64,000 nt of DNA from Halorussus rarus (GTDB lineage: Archaea; Halobacteriota; Halobacteria; Halobacteriales; Haladaptataceae), in contig NZ_QPMJ01000002.1 of the NCBI RefSeq assembly GCF_003369835.1, positions 1 to 64,000 on the forward strand, given 5' to 3'. Within the stretch, counting starts at the first letter, position 1. Every line of letters begins with the position of its first letter. Of the stretch, positions 32,910 to 41,770 are shown piece by piece. The position numbers and the translations under genes are program-made. Under the pieces are notes generated by a model, which saw only the letters and a list, made by a program, of their open reading frames with translations, ran no database searches and was not told where the DNA came from.

Positions 32910-33975
32910 CCGACGCGCTCGCGATGACACCGGAACTGACCGCAGTAGCCGTCGCCCGGCCGACCCGGAAATCGCCGGGTCGCCGCCCGCGGTCGCCGAC
33001 GCCGAGTTCGCGCTCCTGCTGACCCACGACGTCGACCGGCCGTACAAGACGATCCAGTCGGTCTACCACGCGATAGAGCGGCGCGACCCCCGACAGCTCA
33101 AGGGGCTGCTGCCGGGCGTCAACCCCTGGTGGCAGTTCGACGACATCACGGCGCTCGAGGAGTCGCTGGGCGTCCGGTCGGCGTTCTACTTCCTGCGCGA
33201 GCAGCACATCCTCGAACGCTCGCCGTCCGACTGGCTCGACCCCTTCTACTGGGTCGAGCACCTGGGCCGGTACGACATCGAGACGCCGGAGCTGATCGAA
33301 CTGCTCGACCGGCTCGACTCGGGGGGCTGGGAGGTCGGGCTCCACGGCTCGTACGACTCCTACGACGACCCGGTCCGGCTCCGGATGGAGAAGACCCGGC
33401 TGGAGGCCGCGCTGGGCGACGACGTGGCCGGGGGTCGCCAGCACCACCTCAACCGCGGGCCGCGGACCTGGGCCCACCACCGCGCGGTCGGGCTCCGGTA
33501 CGACGCCAGCCCGGGGTCGAGCGAGACGGTCGGCTTCGACCACGGCCACCTCCCGCTTCGGCCCTTCGACGACGAGTTCGTGGTGTTCCCGCTGACGGTC
33601 ATGGAGTGCGCGCTCCCCGACCCCGGCGAGGACTTCGGGGCGGCGTGGGCCGAGTGCGAGCGCCTGCTCGACGAGGCCGCCGACGAGGGCGCGGTGATGT
33701 CGGCGCTGTGGCACCCCCGGCTGTTCACCGAGGCCGACTTCCCCGGCTACCGCCGGCTCTACCGCCGGCTGATCGAGCGGGCGCTGGAGCTGGGCGCGTG
33801 GGTCGGCCCGCCGGGCGACTACTACGACCTGATGGACCACCCCGGGACCGAGGAAAGCAGCTCCGTCGAATCGGGGACTCCGGAGGATGACGACCCCGAA
33901 TCTGGCCACAGGCGCGACGTACGCGGGGCGCAGGCGGAGGATAACAAAGTGAAAACCGGCGCCAACCGGGAGTAA
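32902..33975 (+). CDS. Polysaccharide deacetylase-like protein
   Basis: Predicted 357-residue protein. The core has NodB-like features: LLTHDVDRPYK near residue 40 (metal Asp), SAFYFLREQH, GGWEVGLHGSYDSYDD (metal His) and a late ALWHPRLF. About 40 residues at the N-terminus and the last ~45 (ESSSVESGTPEDDDPES...) are low-complexity. The tail contains the promoter element of the next gene, so the conserved domain effectively ends near residue 312. It probably deacetylates an N-acetyl sugar in a surface polymer or its precursor. Confidence 0.85.
   Translation: MSDRRARDDTGTDRSSRRPADPEIAGSPPAVADAEFALLLTHDVDRPYKTIQSVYHAIERRDPRQLKGLLPGVNPWWQFDDITALEESLGVRSAFYFLREQHILERSPSDWLDPFYWVEHLGRYDIETPELIELLDRLDSGGWEVGLHGSYDSYDDPVRLRMEKTRLEAALGDDVAGGRQHHLNRGPRTWAHHRAVGLRYDASPGSSETVGFDHGHLPLRPFDDEFVVFPLTVMECALPDPGEDFGAAWAECERLLDEAADEGAVMSALWHPRLFTEADFPGYRRLYRRLIERALELGAWVGPPGDYYDLMDHPGTEESSSVESGTPEDDDPESGHRRDVRGAQAEDNKVKTGANRE
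33940..33949 (+). promoter_or_regulatory. RTAACAAAG element (site 8), inside upstream gene tail
   Basis: The plus strand reads GATAACAAAG, starting 39 bp before the ATG at 33979. It lies within the last codons of the deacetylase gene, suggesting an internal promoter for the FemAB-like gene. Confidence 0.5.
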
Positions 33976-33978
33976 CGG

Positions 33979-35067
33979 ATGAGAGTCGAGCAACTCGAAC
34001 TCGAAGAGTGGGAGTCGGCGCTGCCGAGCGACGGATTCGAAGTGTTCCACCTGCCCGAGGCCCTGGAGGTGCTGGACCGCCACGCCGACGCCGAGATGCA
34101 GTTGTTCGGCGGGTTCAAGGGCCAGCAGCCAATCGCGCTCCTGCCGGTCTTCGTCCAGCAGAAGTCGGTCGGCACCGCGGTCACCTCGCCGCCGCCGGGC
34201 ATGGGCGTCCCCCGGCTCGGGCCGATCCTGATGCCGACCAGCCCGAAGCGCCGCAAGCAGGAGAAGGTCAACAACGAGTTCACCGAGAAAGTGCTCCAGC
34301 GGGTCGGCACCGACCTGGGCCTCGACCGGCGGCTCGCGGCGGCCGGCGTCGAGTCGCCGACGGCCGAGCGCGTGCTCGACCACCTCGACGTCGATTCCCG
34401 GCTGACGCTGTTCCGGATGGAGTGCAACGCGGCCTACGGCGACCCCCGACCGTACGCCTGGGGCAACCTCCAGGTCGAGCCCAACTTCACCTACTTCCTC
34501 GACGTCGAGGGCCGGAGCGCCGAGGAGGTCCGCAAGTCGTTCTCGAAGAGCCTCCGTCGGGATATCCGCGACGCCGAGGAGCTCGACGTGACCGTCGAGA
34601 CCGAGGGAGTTGAGGGCGCCCGCGCAGTGTACGAGGCGACCCAGCGGCGGTACGCCGAGCAGGACGAACCGTTCTCGCTGACGTGGTCGTACGTCCGGGA
34701 TCTGTTCGAGGCCCTCGCGGCGGACGACCGGGCGCGGGCCTACGTCGCCCGCGACGCCGACGGCGAGTACCTCTCGGGCATCACCGCCCTCTACTCGAAC
34801 GACCACGCCTACTTCTGGCAGGGCGGCGCGAAGGCCATCTACGAGGGCACCGCGGTCAACAGCCTCATCCACTGGCGACTTGTCGAGGACCTCATCGAGG
34901 AGCCGCCGGTCGAGTCGGTCACCGAGTACGACCTGATGGGCGCCAACACCGAGCGGCTCTGCCGCTACAAGGCCAAGTTCGGCGCCGATCTGGTGCCCTA
35001 CTACGTCGTGGAGTCGCCCGGCGCGGCGATGAACGTCGCCAAGCGGGCGTACAAGCTGGTCCAGTAG
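33979..35067 (+). CDS. FemAB/GNAT-like transferase, second paralog
   Basis: Predicted 362-residue protein, paralog of 21582-22604. It shares GGFKGQQPIALLPVF near the start, FSKSLRRDIRDAEE in the middle, and YFWQGGAKAIYEGTAVNSLIHW followed by YDLMGANTERLCRYKAKFG at the end. The N-terminal half differs more. It probably transfers an acyl or aminoacyl group to a surface-glycan precursor (inference). Likely transcribed from its own promoter as well as by read-through. Confidence 0.87.
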   Translation: MRVEQLELEEWESALPSDGFEVFHLPEALEVLDRHADAEMQLFGGFKGQQPIALLPVFVQQKSVGTAVTSPPPGMGVPRLGPILMPTSPKRRKQEKVNNEFTEKVLQRVGTDLGLDRRLAAAGVESPTAERVLDHLDVDSRLTLFRMECNAAYGDPRPYAWGNLQVEPNFTYFLDVEGRSAEEVRKSFSKSLRRDIRDAEELDVTVETEGVEGARAVYEATQRRYAEQDEPFSLTWSYVRDLFEALAADDRARAYVARDADGEYLSGITALYSNDHAYFWQGGAKAIYEGTAVNSLIHWRLVEDLIEEPPVESVTEYDLMGANTERLCRYKAKFGADLVPYYVVESPGAAMNVAKRAYKLVQ

Positions 35068-35253
35068 GACGGCCCGACGCGAACCGACGGCCCGTCGGCT
35101 CTCCGGCGGTCGTAGTGTATTTCCGGAGAAGAACTGCTTCTTTCGCGGCCCGGAGGTCGGCTTTCGCGCGCCGAACTTCGGACCGCCATCGCACCGCGCG
35201 ATAGCGCCTGCGCGACGGTGCACTGCTCCGTGCTCTCGAGGCTGGACTTCGAA

Positions 35254-35421
35254 CTACGCCATCTCGGCGACGTCGACCGCCGCGTCGGACTTGAGCCACG
35301 CGGCGCTGTTCTCGGTGTCGTAGACGATGGTGTCGCCGGCGCCGTCGCCGACCGCGGCGTAGCGTTCGGTCTCGAACTCCTCGTCCTCGCGGGCGTTCTC
35401 GCCGTCGTGTTGTTCGGTCAT
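35254..35421 (-). CDS. Small haloarchaeal acidic protein (DUF7331-like)
   Basis: Predicted 55-residue acidic protein. After an acidic leader comes RYAAVGDGAGDTIVYDTENS and AAWLKSDAAVDV. The pattern YxxxGDGxxxxIVYDxxNxxAWxxSD fits a small haloarchaeal family I know as DUF7331; role unknown. It stands alone on the minus strand within a plus-strand cluster. The gap 35422-35713 (about 290 bp) carries only promoter site 9. Confidence 0.72.
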   Translation of the reverse strand: MTEQHDGENAREDEEFETERYAAVGDGAGDTIVYDTENSAAWLKSDAAVDVAEMA

Positions 35422-35643
35422 TGTCCGTGTCCACTTGCGGGTGGTAAGTGGATTTCTACCGGTTAGTTGGCGCCGTACCCTGATAAGGGTTGGCGAACTC
35501 TCAGGGAGCGCCGCGCGGCGGAAGAAACGCGGGCCGAGATCGTGGCCGGAATCGAGACCGGCTCGGCGACCGGTCCGGCGTCCGGTCGACCGGCTCGGCG
35601 ACCTACGCCTCCGTTTTCGCGGCCTAAGGAGGCGCAGGCGGCC

Positions 35644-35653
35644 CATAACAAAG
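35644..35653 (+). promoter_or_regulatory. RTAACAAAG element (site 9)
   Basis: The plus strand reads CATAACAAAG, pointing to the membrane protein gene at 35714, 60 bp downstream. Confidence 0.5.
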
Positions 35654-35713
35654 CCCCGACGCGGGGACTGCAGGAAGTAACGACGCGTCCGGACGGGCGC
35701 GGTCTGCATACAC

Positions 35714-37516
35714 ATGGATACGGACACGCACACCTCCCAACGTCGGGAGAAAGGCGCTCTCATCGTCGGTTTCGCGTCGCTCGCCGCGGCGGTGCTCGTC
35801 GCGCACGGGTCGCCGCCGGAGACGTACGAGCTCTCCATCTACGCCGGGACGCCGGCGGGGTTCTGGGCCGGGACGGGGGTCGCGCTGCTGGTCGGGATCT
35901 TCGTGGGGCTGTACGGCGACGGAACCGAGCGGCGGCTCGCGCTCGTGCTCGCCGGCGTCGCCGGGTTCGCGGTGGCCTCGCTCCCGGTGCTCCGGTCGTA
36001 CCACTTCTTCGGCGCGGGCGACGCGCTGACCCACCTCGGGTGGGCCAAGGATATCGCCGCCGGAAAGATGTCAGTGCTGGACTTCCTCTACCCCGGCACC
36101 CACACCATCGCGGTCGTGCTGGCAGACGCGACCGGGATGGACCTCCACCGCGCGATGCTGGTGATGGTCGCGGCGTTCGTCGCGGTGTTCCTGCTGTTCG
36201 TCCCGCTGGCGACGTGGACCGTCACCCGCAACCGGCGGGCGACCGCCCTGGCCGCGCTGTCGGGGCTGCTGTTCCTCCCGATCAACAACATCAGCGCCTT
36301 CGACATGCCCCACCCGACCACGCAGGCCATCCTGTTCCTGCCGCTGATACTGTACCTGGCCGGCCGCTACCTCCTCCGGGCCGACCGCGAGGGGCTGGTC
36401 GTCGGCACCCCGACCGGGGCGCTGCTGGGCATCACCTCGGTCGCGGTCGTGCTGGTCCACCCCCAGCAGGCCGCGAACGTGCTCGTCGTCTTCGCCTCGA
36501 TACTTGGCCTCCAGCTCCTTGCCCGGTTCGTCGGCACCGCCGAGGTCGACCACGAGACGTTCGCGCTCCAGACGGTGTTCCTCGCCGCGGTGTTCGGGTT
36601 CTGGGCGCCCCGCCACGAGCGGGCGGCCGGGGCCACCTCCGCACTGCTGAACATGCTGACCAGCGGCCTGCAGGTCGCCGGCGAGACCACGCAGGCCGCG
36701 GGGTCGGTGTCGGCGGTCGGCGGCTCAATCGCGGTGCTGTTCCTCAAGCTGTTCGCCGTGAGCGTCGTCTTCTGCGCGCTCGCGGGCCTGCTGGTGCTCG
36801 GCGGCGTGCTCGGCCGGTTCGACGACCCGCCGGACCTCAACTCGTTCGCCCGGTACTTCGGGCTCGCGCTGGTCCCGCTGTTCGGGCTGTTCTTCGCCTA
36901 CTTCGTGGTGAGCTACGAAAAGCTCCACTTCCGCCAGCTCGGGTTCATCATGGTGCTGGTGACCATCCTGGGCGCGGTCGCGCTCGCCCGCGGGGTCGAC
37001 GCCCTCTCGACCCGGTTCTCGCCGGACAGCGCCCGGGCGGTCGTCGGCGTCGCGCTCGCGGTCATGCTCGCGGCGTCGCTGCTCACGGTCTACGCGTCGC
37101 CGTACATGTACCAGAGCTCCAGTCACGTCACGGAGGCCCAGATGAGCGGGTACGATACCGCGGTCGAGCACCTCGGGTCTGGCACGTTCCTCGGCATCCG
37201 AGGGACCGGCATCCGGTGGACCGACGGCGTGCTGGGCTACAACGAGAGCCGGGAGCGCGACCTGGCGGGCGGGAGCCTCTACATGAACGAGACGCACCCG
37301 GGGTACGGGGAGAACTTCACCGGGAGCTACGTCGCCCGCCACTACGAGGGCCAGTATCTGGCGTTCACCGACCGGTCGCGCGCGATCGACGTCCGGGTGT
37401 ACGACGGCTTCCGGTTCGACAGGCGGGGGTTCCGGTCGCTCGACGCGGCGCCCGGGCTGAACCGCGTCCAGTCGAACGGGGCCTTCCAGATGTACCGGGT
37501 GAACCGGACGGCCTGA
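35714..37516 (+). CDS. Multi-pass membrane protein, possible GT-C-type glycosyltransferase
   Basis: Predicted 600-residue protein with about 12 transmembrane helices and a C-terminal exported domain (~residues 455-600) with Asn sequons. The first large loop holds HFFGAGDALTHLGWAKDIA and then DFLYPGTHTIAVV. An acidic residue next to His in the first loop, followed by a helix, recalls GT-C glycosyltransferases such as the GT39 group, but the match is weak. Alternatives are an O-antigen-polymerase-like protein or a transporter. It is followed by a Wzx-type flippase, which supports a role in surface-glycan assembly. Confidence 0.7.
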   Translation: MDTDTHTSQRREKGALIVGFASLAAAVLVAHGSPPETYELSIYAGTPAGFWAGTGVALLVGIFVGLYGDGTERRLALVLAGVAGFAVASLPVLRSYHFFGAGDALTHLGWAKDIAAGKMSVLDFLYPGTHTIAVVLADATGMDLHRAMLVMVAAFVAVFLLFVPLATWTVTRNRRATALAALSGLLFLPINNISAFDMPHPTTQAILFLPLILYLAGRYLLRADREGLVVGTPTGALLGITSVAVVLVHPQQAANVLVVFASILGLQLLARFVGTAEVDHETFALQTVFLAAVFGFWAPRHERAAGATSALLNMLTSGLQVAGETTQAAGSVSAVGGSIAVLFLKLFAVSVVFCALAGLLVLGGVLGRFDDPPDLNSFARYFGLALVPLFGLFFAYFVVSYEKLHFRQLGFIMVLVTILGAVALARGVDALSTRFSPDSARAVVGVALAVMLAASLLTVYASPYMYQSSSHVTEAQMSGYDTAVEHLGSGTFLGIRGTGIRWTDGVLGYNESRERDLAGGSLYMNETHPGYGENFTGSYVARHYEGQYLAFTDRSRAIDVRVYDGFRFDRRGFRSLDAAPGLNRVQSNGAFQMYRVNRTA

Positions 37517-37582
37517 CGTGACGCGGACCCCCGTCGAATCGGCTCCGCACAGCCACGGACGTCAACTCGACTCCCCGTTCAC

Positions 37583-39049
37583 ATGGATCTGAAACGCTTC
37601 GCGCGGTCGTTCAAGGCGATGCTGAGCGCGCGCGCCCTCCACATGGCCGCGAGCGGCGTGCTGATGGTCGTGCTCGCCCGCGTCCTGCTCACCCAGGAGG
37701 AGTACGGACTCCTCGGGTCGGCGCTGGCGGTGCTGGGCGTCGTGCAGCTGTTCTCGGACCTCGGCTTCGCCAAGGCGGGCGCGCGCTACATCACGGAGTA
37801 CCGCGAGACGAAACCGGAGCAGGTGCCCCACGTCCTCCGGACCGCGGTCGGATACCGCATCGCGACCGTCGCGGTGGTTGGCGGCCTGTTCGCGCTGCTG
37901 GCCCCGCGGGTCGCCAGCGCGGTCGGCCAGCCCGAGATCGGTCCGCTGCTGGTCCTCGGGACCGGCTACGTCGTGGTCCACTCCTTCTTCACCTTCTCGC
38001 AGGTGATTTTCCAGGGGTACAACCAGATCACCTACAGCGCGGCCATCCGGGCGATCGGGTCGGTCGGCCGGCTCGCGCTCGCGGCGACGTTCGTCGTCTT
38101 CGTCGGCGGCGCGGTCGGCGCGCTCGCCGGCTACATCGCGGGCTACGGCGTCGGCGCGCTGGTCGGGCTCGGGCTGCTGTACGTCGAGTGCTACCGCGAC
38201 GCCGACCGCGACGAACCCCCGGAGGACGGGCTGACCCGCCGCGTCGCCGAGTACAGCGTCCCGCTGACCGCGACCAGGGGCGCCAACATCCTCGACAAGC
38301 GGGTCGACACCATCCTGGTCGGCTACTTCATGAACCCGGTGGCGGTTGGCTACTACTACCTCTCGAAGCAGATCGTCGGGTTCGTCCACTCGCCGGCGGC
38401 CTCGCTCGGGTTCACGCTCTCGCCGGCCTACGGCGAACACAAGGCCGAGGGCGAGACCGACCACGCCGCCAGCATCTACGAGACGACGCTGAAGTACATC
38501 CTGCTGCTGTACGTCCCGGCGGCCGCCGGCATGGTCATCGTGGCCGAGCCCGCGCTCCGGCTCGTCTTCGGCCCCGAGTGGGTCGACGCCGCGCCGGTCC
38601 TCCAGGTGTTCGCGGGCTACGTCGTGCTCCAGGCCGTTTCCTACGTCACCGGCGACGCCCTCGACTTCCTCGGTCGGGCGCGCGAGCGCGCCCTGGCCAA
38701 GGGCGGCGGCTCGGTCGGGAACTTCCTGCTCAACCTCGCGATGATCCCGGCGTTCGGCGTGGTCGGCGCGGCCGCCGCGACCGTCATCACCCACTCGGGG
38801 GTGCTGGCGGTCACCCTCTGGGTCATCCACGCCGAGCTCGACCTGGCGGTCGGCGAGCTGGTCCGGCACTTCCTCGCGGTGGTCGCGGTCACGGGCGCGA
38901 TGTCGCTGGCCGTGGTCGCGGTGCTCGCCCACGTCGGCGGTGCGGTCGCGCTCGTCGGCGCGATACTCGCGGGCGTGGTGGTCTGGGCCGGCCTGTCGGT
39001 CGTGAGCGGACTGCTCGACGTCCAGCGCGTCAGAACCATCCTCGCCTGA
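37583..39049 (+). CDS. Polysaccharide/oligosaccharide flippase, Wzx/AglR-type (MATE-like MOP superfamily)
   Basis: Predicted 488-residue membrane protein with about 14 helices. The N-terminal segment (ALHMAASGVLMVVLARVLLTQEEYGLLGSAL) and FSDLGFAKAGARYITEY fit the polysaccharide biosynthesis (PF01943/PF13440) flippases. NILDKRVDTILVGYFMNPVAVGYYY and the LVFGPEW-D-AAPVLQVFAG block are typical too. It probably moves lipid-linked glycan across the membrane. It starts 67 bp after the GT-C-like gene and is likely in the same operon. Confidence 0.9.
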   Translation: MDLKRFARSFKAMLSARALHMAASGVLMVVLARVLLTQEEYGLLGSALAVLGVVQLFSDLGFAKAGARYITEYRETKPEQVPHVLRTAVGYRIATVAVVGGLFALLAPRVASAVGQPEIGPLLVLGTGYVVVHSFFTFSQVIFQGYNQITYSAAIRAIGSVGRLALAATFVVFVGGAVGALAGYIAGYGVGALVGLGLLYVECYRDADRDEPPEDGLTRRVAEYSVPLTATRGANILDKRVDTILVGYFMNPVAVGYYYLSKQIVGFVHSPAASLGFTLSPAYGEHKAEGETDHAASIYETTLKYILLLYVPAAAGMVIVAEPALRLVFGPEWVDAAPVLQVFAGYVVLQAVSYVTGDALDFLGRARERALAKGGGSVGNFLLNLAMIPAFGVVGAAAATVITHSGVLAVTLWVIHAELDLAVGELVRHFLAVVAVTGAMSLAVVAVLAHVGGAVALVGAILAGVVVWAGLSVVSGLLDVQRVRTILA

Positions 39050-39129
39050 CTCATGCCGACAGTTCCATCTACCGCCACGGTGCGACCGAGACGCCCAGCT
39101 ATTTGTTCGACCGCGCCGAGGGTCGATTC

Positions 39130-40101
39130 ATGAACGACGACTCGCAGCCCCGGTCCCGAACCGGGGGCGTCGATCGCGCGCCCGACGTCGCCGGGCGGAC
39201 CGTGCTGATCACCGGCGGGGCCGGCTTCGTCGGCAGCCACCTGGCCGAGGCGCTGGTCGACGGCAACGAGGTGCGCGTGCTCGACGACCTCTCGGGCGGC
39301 GCGCGCGAGCACGTCCCCGACGGCGCGGAGCTCGTCGAGGGCGACGTCTGCGACGGCGAGACGGTCGCCGAGGCGATGGCCGACGTCGACCTGGTGTTCC
39401 ACGAGGCCGCGCTGGTGTCGGTCGAGGAGTCGGTAGCCGACCCGCCGAAGAGCAACCGGATCAACGCCGCCGCGACCGTCGACCTGCTGGAGCGGGCACG
39501 CGAGGAGGACGCCCGGGTCGTGCTCGCTTCGTCGGCCGCCGTCTACGGCCACCCCGAGTCGGTGCCGGTCGCGGAGGACGACGCCAAGGAGCCGACCTCG
39601 CCGTACGGCATCGACAAGCTGACGCTGGACCACTACGCCCGGCGGTACCACGACCTCTACGGCCTGGAGACGGTGCCGCTCCGGTACTTCAACGTCTACG
39701 GACCGCGCCAGAACCCCGAGTACAGCGCGGTGGTGAACGTCTTCTTCCAGCAGGCCGCCGACGGCGGCCCCCTGACCGTCGAGGGCGACGGCGAGCAGAC
39801 CCGCGACTTCGTCCACGTCAGCGACGTGGTCCAGGCGAACCTGCTTGCGGCGACCACCGACAGAGTCGGCGAACCGTTCAACGTCGGGACCGGCCGGAGC
39901 GTCACCGTCAACGAACTCGCCGAGACGGTGGTCGAGGCGGCCGACTCGGACGCCGAGATCACCCACGTCGACCCGCGGGCCGGCGACATCCGCCACAGCG
40001 AGGCCGACGTCTCGAAGGCCCGCGAGGAACTCGGCTACGAGCCGACCGTCTCGCTCCGCGATGGGCTCCGGGACCTGGCCGAGGCGAAGGGGCTCCGCTG
40101 A
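39130..40101 (+). CDS. NAD-dependent epimerase/dehydratase, GalE/WbpP-like
   Basis: Predicted 323-residue extended-SDR enzyme. The NAD motif is LITGGAGFVGSHLAEAL near residue 27. The catalytic Ser-Tyr-Lys set lies in LASSAAVYGH and SPYGIDKLTLDHY. YFNVYGPRQNPEYSAVV and the VEGDGEQTRDFVHVSDV block are typical of UDP-glucose/UDP-GlcNAc 4-epimerases. Predicted role: UDP-sugar C4 epimerisation for the surface glycan. The first ~20 residues are low-complexity. It is the last glycan gene of the plus-strand series. Confidence 0.9.
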   Translation: MNDDSQPRSRTGGVDRAPDVAGRTVLITGGAGFVGSHLAEALVDGNEVRVLDDLSGGAREHVPDGAELVEGDVCDGETVAEAMADVDLVFHEAALVSVEESVADPPKSNRINAAATVDLLERAREEDARVVLASSAAVYGHPESVPVAEDDAKEPTSPYGIDKLTLDHYARRYHDLYGLETVPLRYFNVYGPRQNPEYSAVVNVFFQQAADGGPLTVEGDGEQTRDFVHVSDVVQANLLAATTDRVGEPFNVGTGRSVTVNELAETVVEAADSDAEITHVDPRAGDIRHSEADVSKAREELGYEPTVSLRDGLRDLAEAKGLR

Positions 40102-40206
40102 GCCGCGTCGCTAGACGTCGCGGCACCGTCCCCGCTCGGTCGACTCTCCTCGGAGCCAGCGCGCGATTACTGCGCCGGAAGAAACTCTAATTTTAGATTA
40201 TTAATC

Positions 40207-40220
40207 AAAAATATATTTAG
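40207..40220 (+). promoter_or_regulatory. TATA-rich promoter of subtilase gene
   Basis: AAAAATATATTTAG lies in a strikingly AT-rich stretch (about 40187-40221) in otherwise GC-rich DNA. It sits 27-40 bp before the ATG at 40247, which fixes that ATG as the likely leaderless start. Confidence 0.65.
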
Positions 40221-40246
40221 TCATGGAGATAGTTGTTTGTCCCGTC

Positions 40247-41671
40247 ATGACAGACAACAGCAGGCGGACGTTCCTCCGGGCAGTTGGGGGTGCCGTCGGC
40301 AGCGCGGCGCTGGTGAGCGGAACGGCGAGCGCCGGCGAGGGCGGCAGAACGGACTCGCGGTTCCTGGTCGACCTGCAGGAGGTCTCGCGGAGCGAAGTGC
40401 CCGACTCCGTGACGGTCGTTCACGACATCTCCGAGATAGACCTGCTGGCGGCCCGGGGCGACCCGGACGACGTCCCCGGGTCGGCGTCCACGACCCCGGA
40501 CGTGACCGTCTACCGGGACGAGCGGACGGCCGACGGCGGTCCGGCGAAAGAACGCGCCGGGAAGGGCCCCGCCGGCAACGGTCCCGCCTGGGACAGCGGC
40601 GCGCCGACCAACACGGAACTCCAGTGGGACAAGCGCGACCAGCGCGTCGGCGACCTGACCGAGAACCCGGGGAACGGCCGGACCGTCCAGGACACCACGA
40701 AGGGCGACGACACTCGGGTCGCGGTCATCGATAGCGGCGTGTACGACGGCCACCCCGACCTCGCCGACGCGGTGAACGACGACCTGTCGGCGAACTTCAC
40801 GACCGACCCGTACGACTTCCGGCCGAACGGCGCGGGCGACCACGGGACGCACGTCGCGGGCATCATCGCCGCGACGAACGCGAACGGCGAGGGCGTGCTC
40901 GGCACCGCGCCCGAGACGGAAATCGTCGCCCACCGCGTGTTCTCCGGGGTCGAGGGCGCTACCGGGGACGTTCTCGCGGCCATCGTCGACGCCGCGAATG
41001 TGGGCTGCGACGCCGCGAACATCAGTCTGGGCTATCCGCCGCTCGACCCCGAGACGCCCGAGGTCGTCGCCATCAAGGAGGCGTACGAGGCGGCCGCCGC
41101 GTTCGCCCGTTCGCAGGGAACCGTCGTCGTCAATTCGGCGGGCAACGCCGGCGTCGACATGACGCCCGACGACGTCCTCAGCCTCCCCACGGAGGCCGAG
41201 GGCGTCTTCGGCGTCTCCGCGACCGGTCCCATCGGCTACCTCTGGGACGACAGTGAGCCGAGTCGCGAGGACAAGGGGCTGAAGAAGCTGGAGAAGGAGC
41301 CGACGTACCCCGCGGTGTACACCAACTACGGCACCGGCGTCGACGTGAGTGCCGCGGGCGGCAACTACGACCCCGAGGCGTACGAGAGAGGCGTCGAGGG
41401 CTGGTACTACGACCTGGTGTTCTCGACCGTCGTCGAGCGGGACGAAGAGGGCGACCCGGTTCCCGGGTACGGCTGGAAGGCGGGGACGTCGATGGCCGCC
41501 CCCCAGGTCACGGGCGCCGTGGCGCTCGCGCGCTCACTTCGACCCGACGCCGGTGCGGAGGAGGTCGAGTCGTTGATTCGGGAGACCGCCGCGGACGCGC
41601 CCGGCGGGGAACCGTACCACGGCGCAGGCCACCTCGACCTCCGGCGGCTCGTCAAGCGCGCCCGGAAGTAA
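40247..41671 (+). CDS. Tat-exported S8 family serine protease (halolysin-like subtilase)
   Basis: Predicted 474-residue secreted protease. The Tat signal NSRRTFLRAVGGAVGSAALVSG is at the N-terminus, then a propeptide of ~120 residues. The catalytic Asp is in RVAVIDSGVYDGHPD, the His in DHGTHVAGIIAA, the oxyanion Asn in VVNSAGNAG and the Ser in GTSMAAPQVTGA; all are present. It ends soon after the catalytic domain, so it lacks the C-terminal extension of classic halolysins. The ATG at 40247 is preferred over 40223 because of TATA spacing and Tat-signal length. Confidence 0.93.
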   Translation: MTDNSRRTFLRAVGGAVGSAALVSGTASAGEGGRTDSRFLVDLQEVSRSEVPDSVTVVHDISEIDLLAARGDPDDVPGSASTTPDVTVYRDERTADGGPAKERAGKGPAGNGPAWDSGAPTNTELQWDKRDQRVGDLTENPGNGRTVQDTTKGDDTRVAVIDSGVYDGHPDLADAVNDDLSANFTTDPYDFRPNGAGDHGTHVAGIIAATNANGEGVLGTAPETEIVAHRVFSGVEGATGDVLAAIVDAANVGCDAANISLGYPPLDPETPEVVAIKEAYEAAAAFARSQGTVVVNSAGNAGVDMTPDDVLSLPTEAEGVFGVSATGPIGYLWDDSEPSREDKGLKKLEKEPTYPAVYTNYGTGVDVSAAGGNYDPEAYERGVEGWYYDLVFSTVVERDEEGDPVPGYGWKAGTSMAAPQVTGAVALARSLRPDAGAEEVESLIRETAADAPGGEPYHGAGHLDLRRLVKRARK

Positions 41672-41770
41672 GAGGTCTTCGCACGTCGTTTCTCAGCCAC
41701 CGGGGCGAGATCGAAGGCGGTAACACCGCATCAAAAAGCGGAAGACTACGGGCCTTAGACCGCGGAATCG

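Noticed and set aside
32605-35223. Long minus-strand open frame (about 870 codons) antisense to the epimerase, deacetylase and FemAB-like genes
   Set aside because: Same shadow effect; the plus-strand genes carry clear family motifs.
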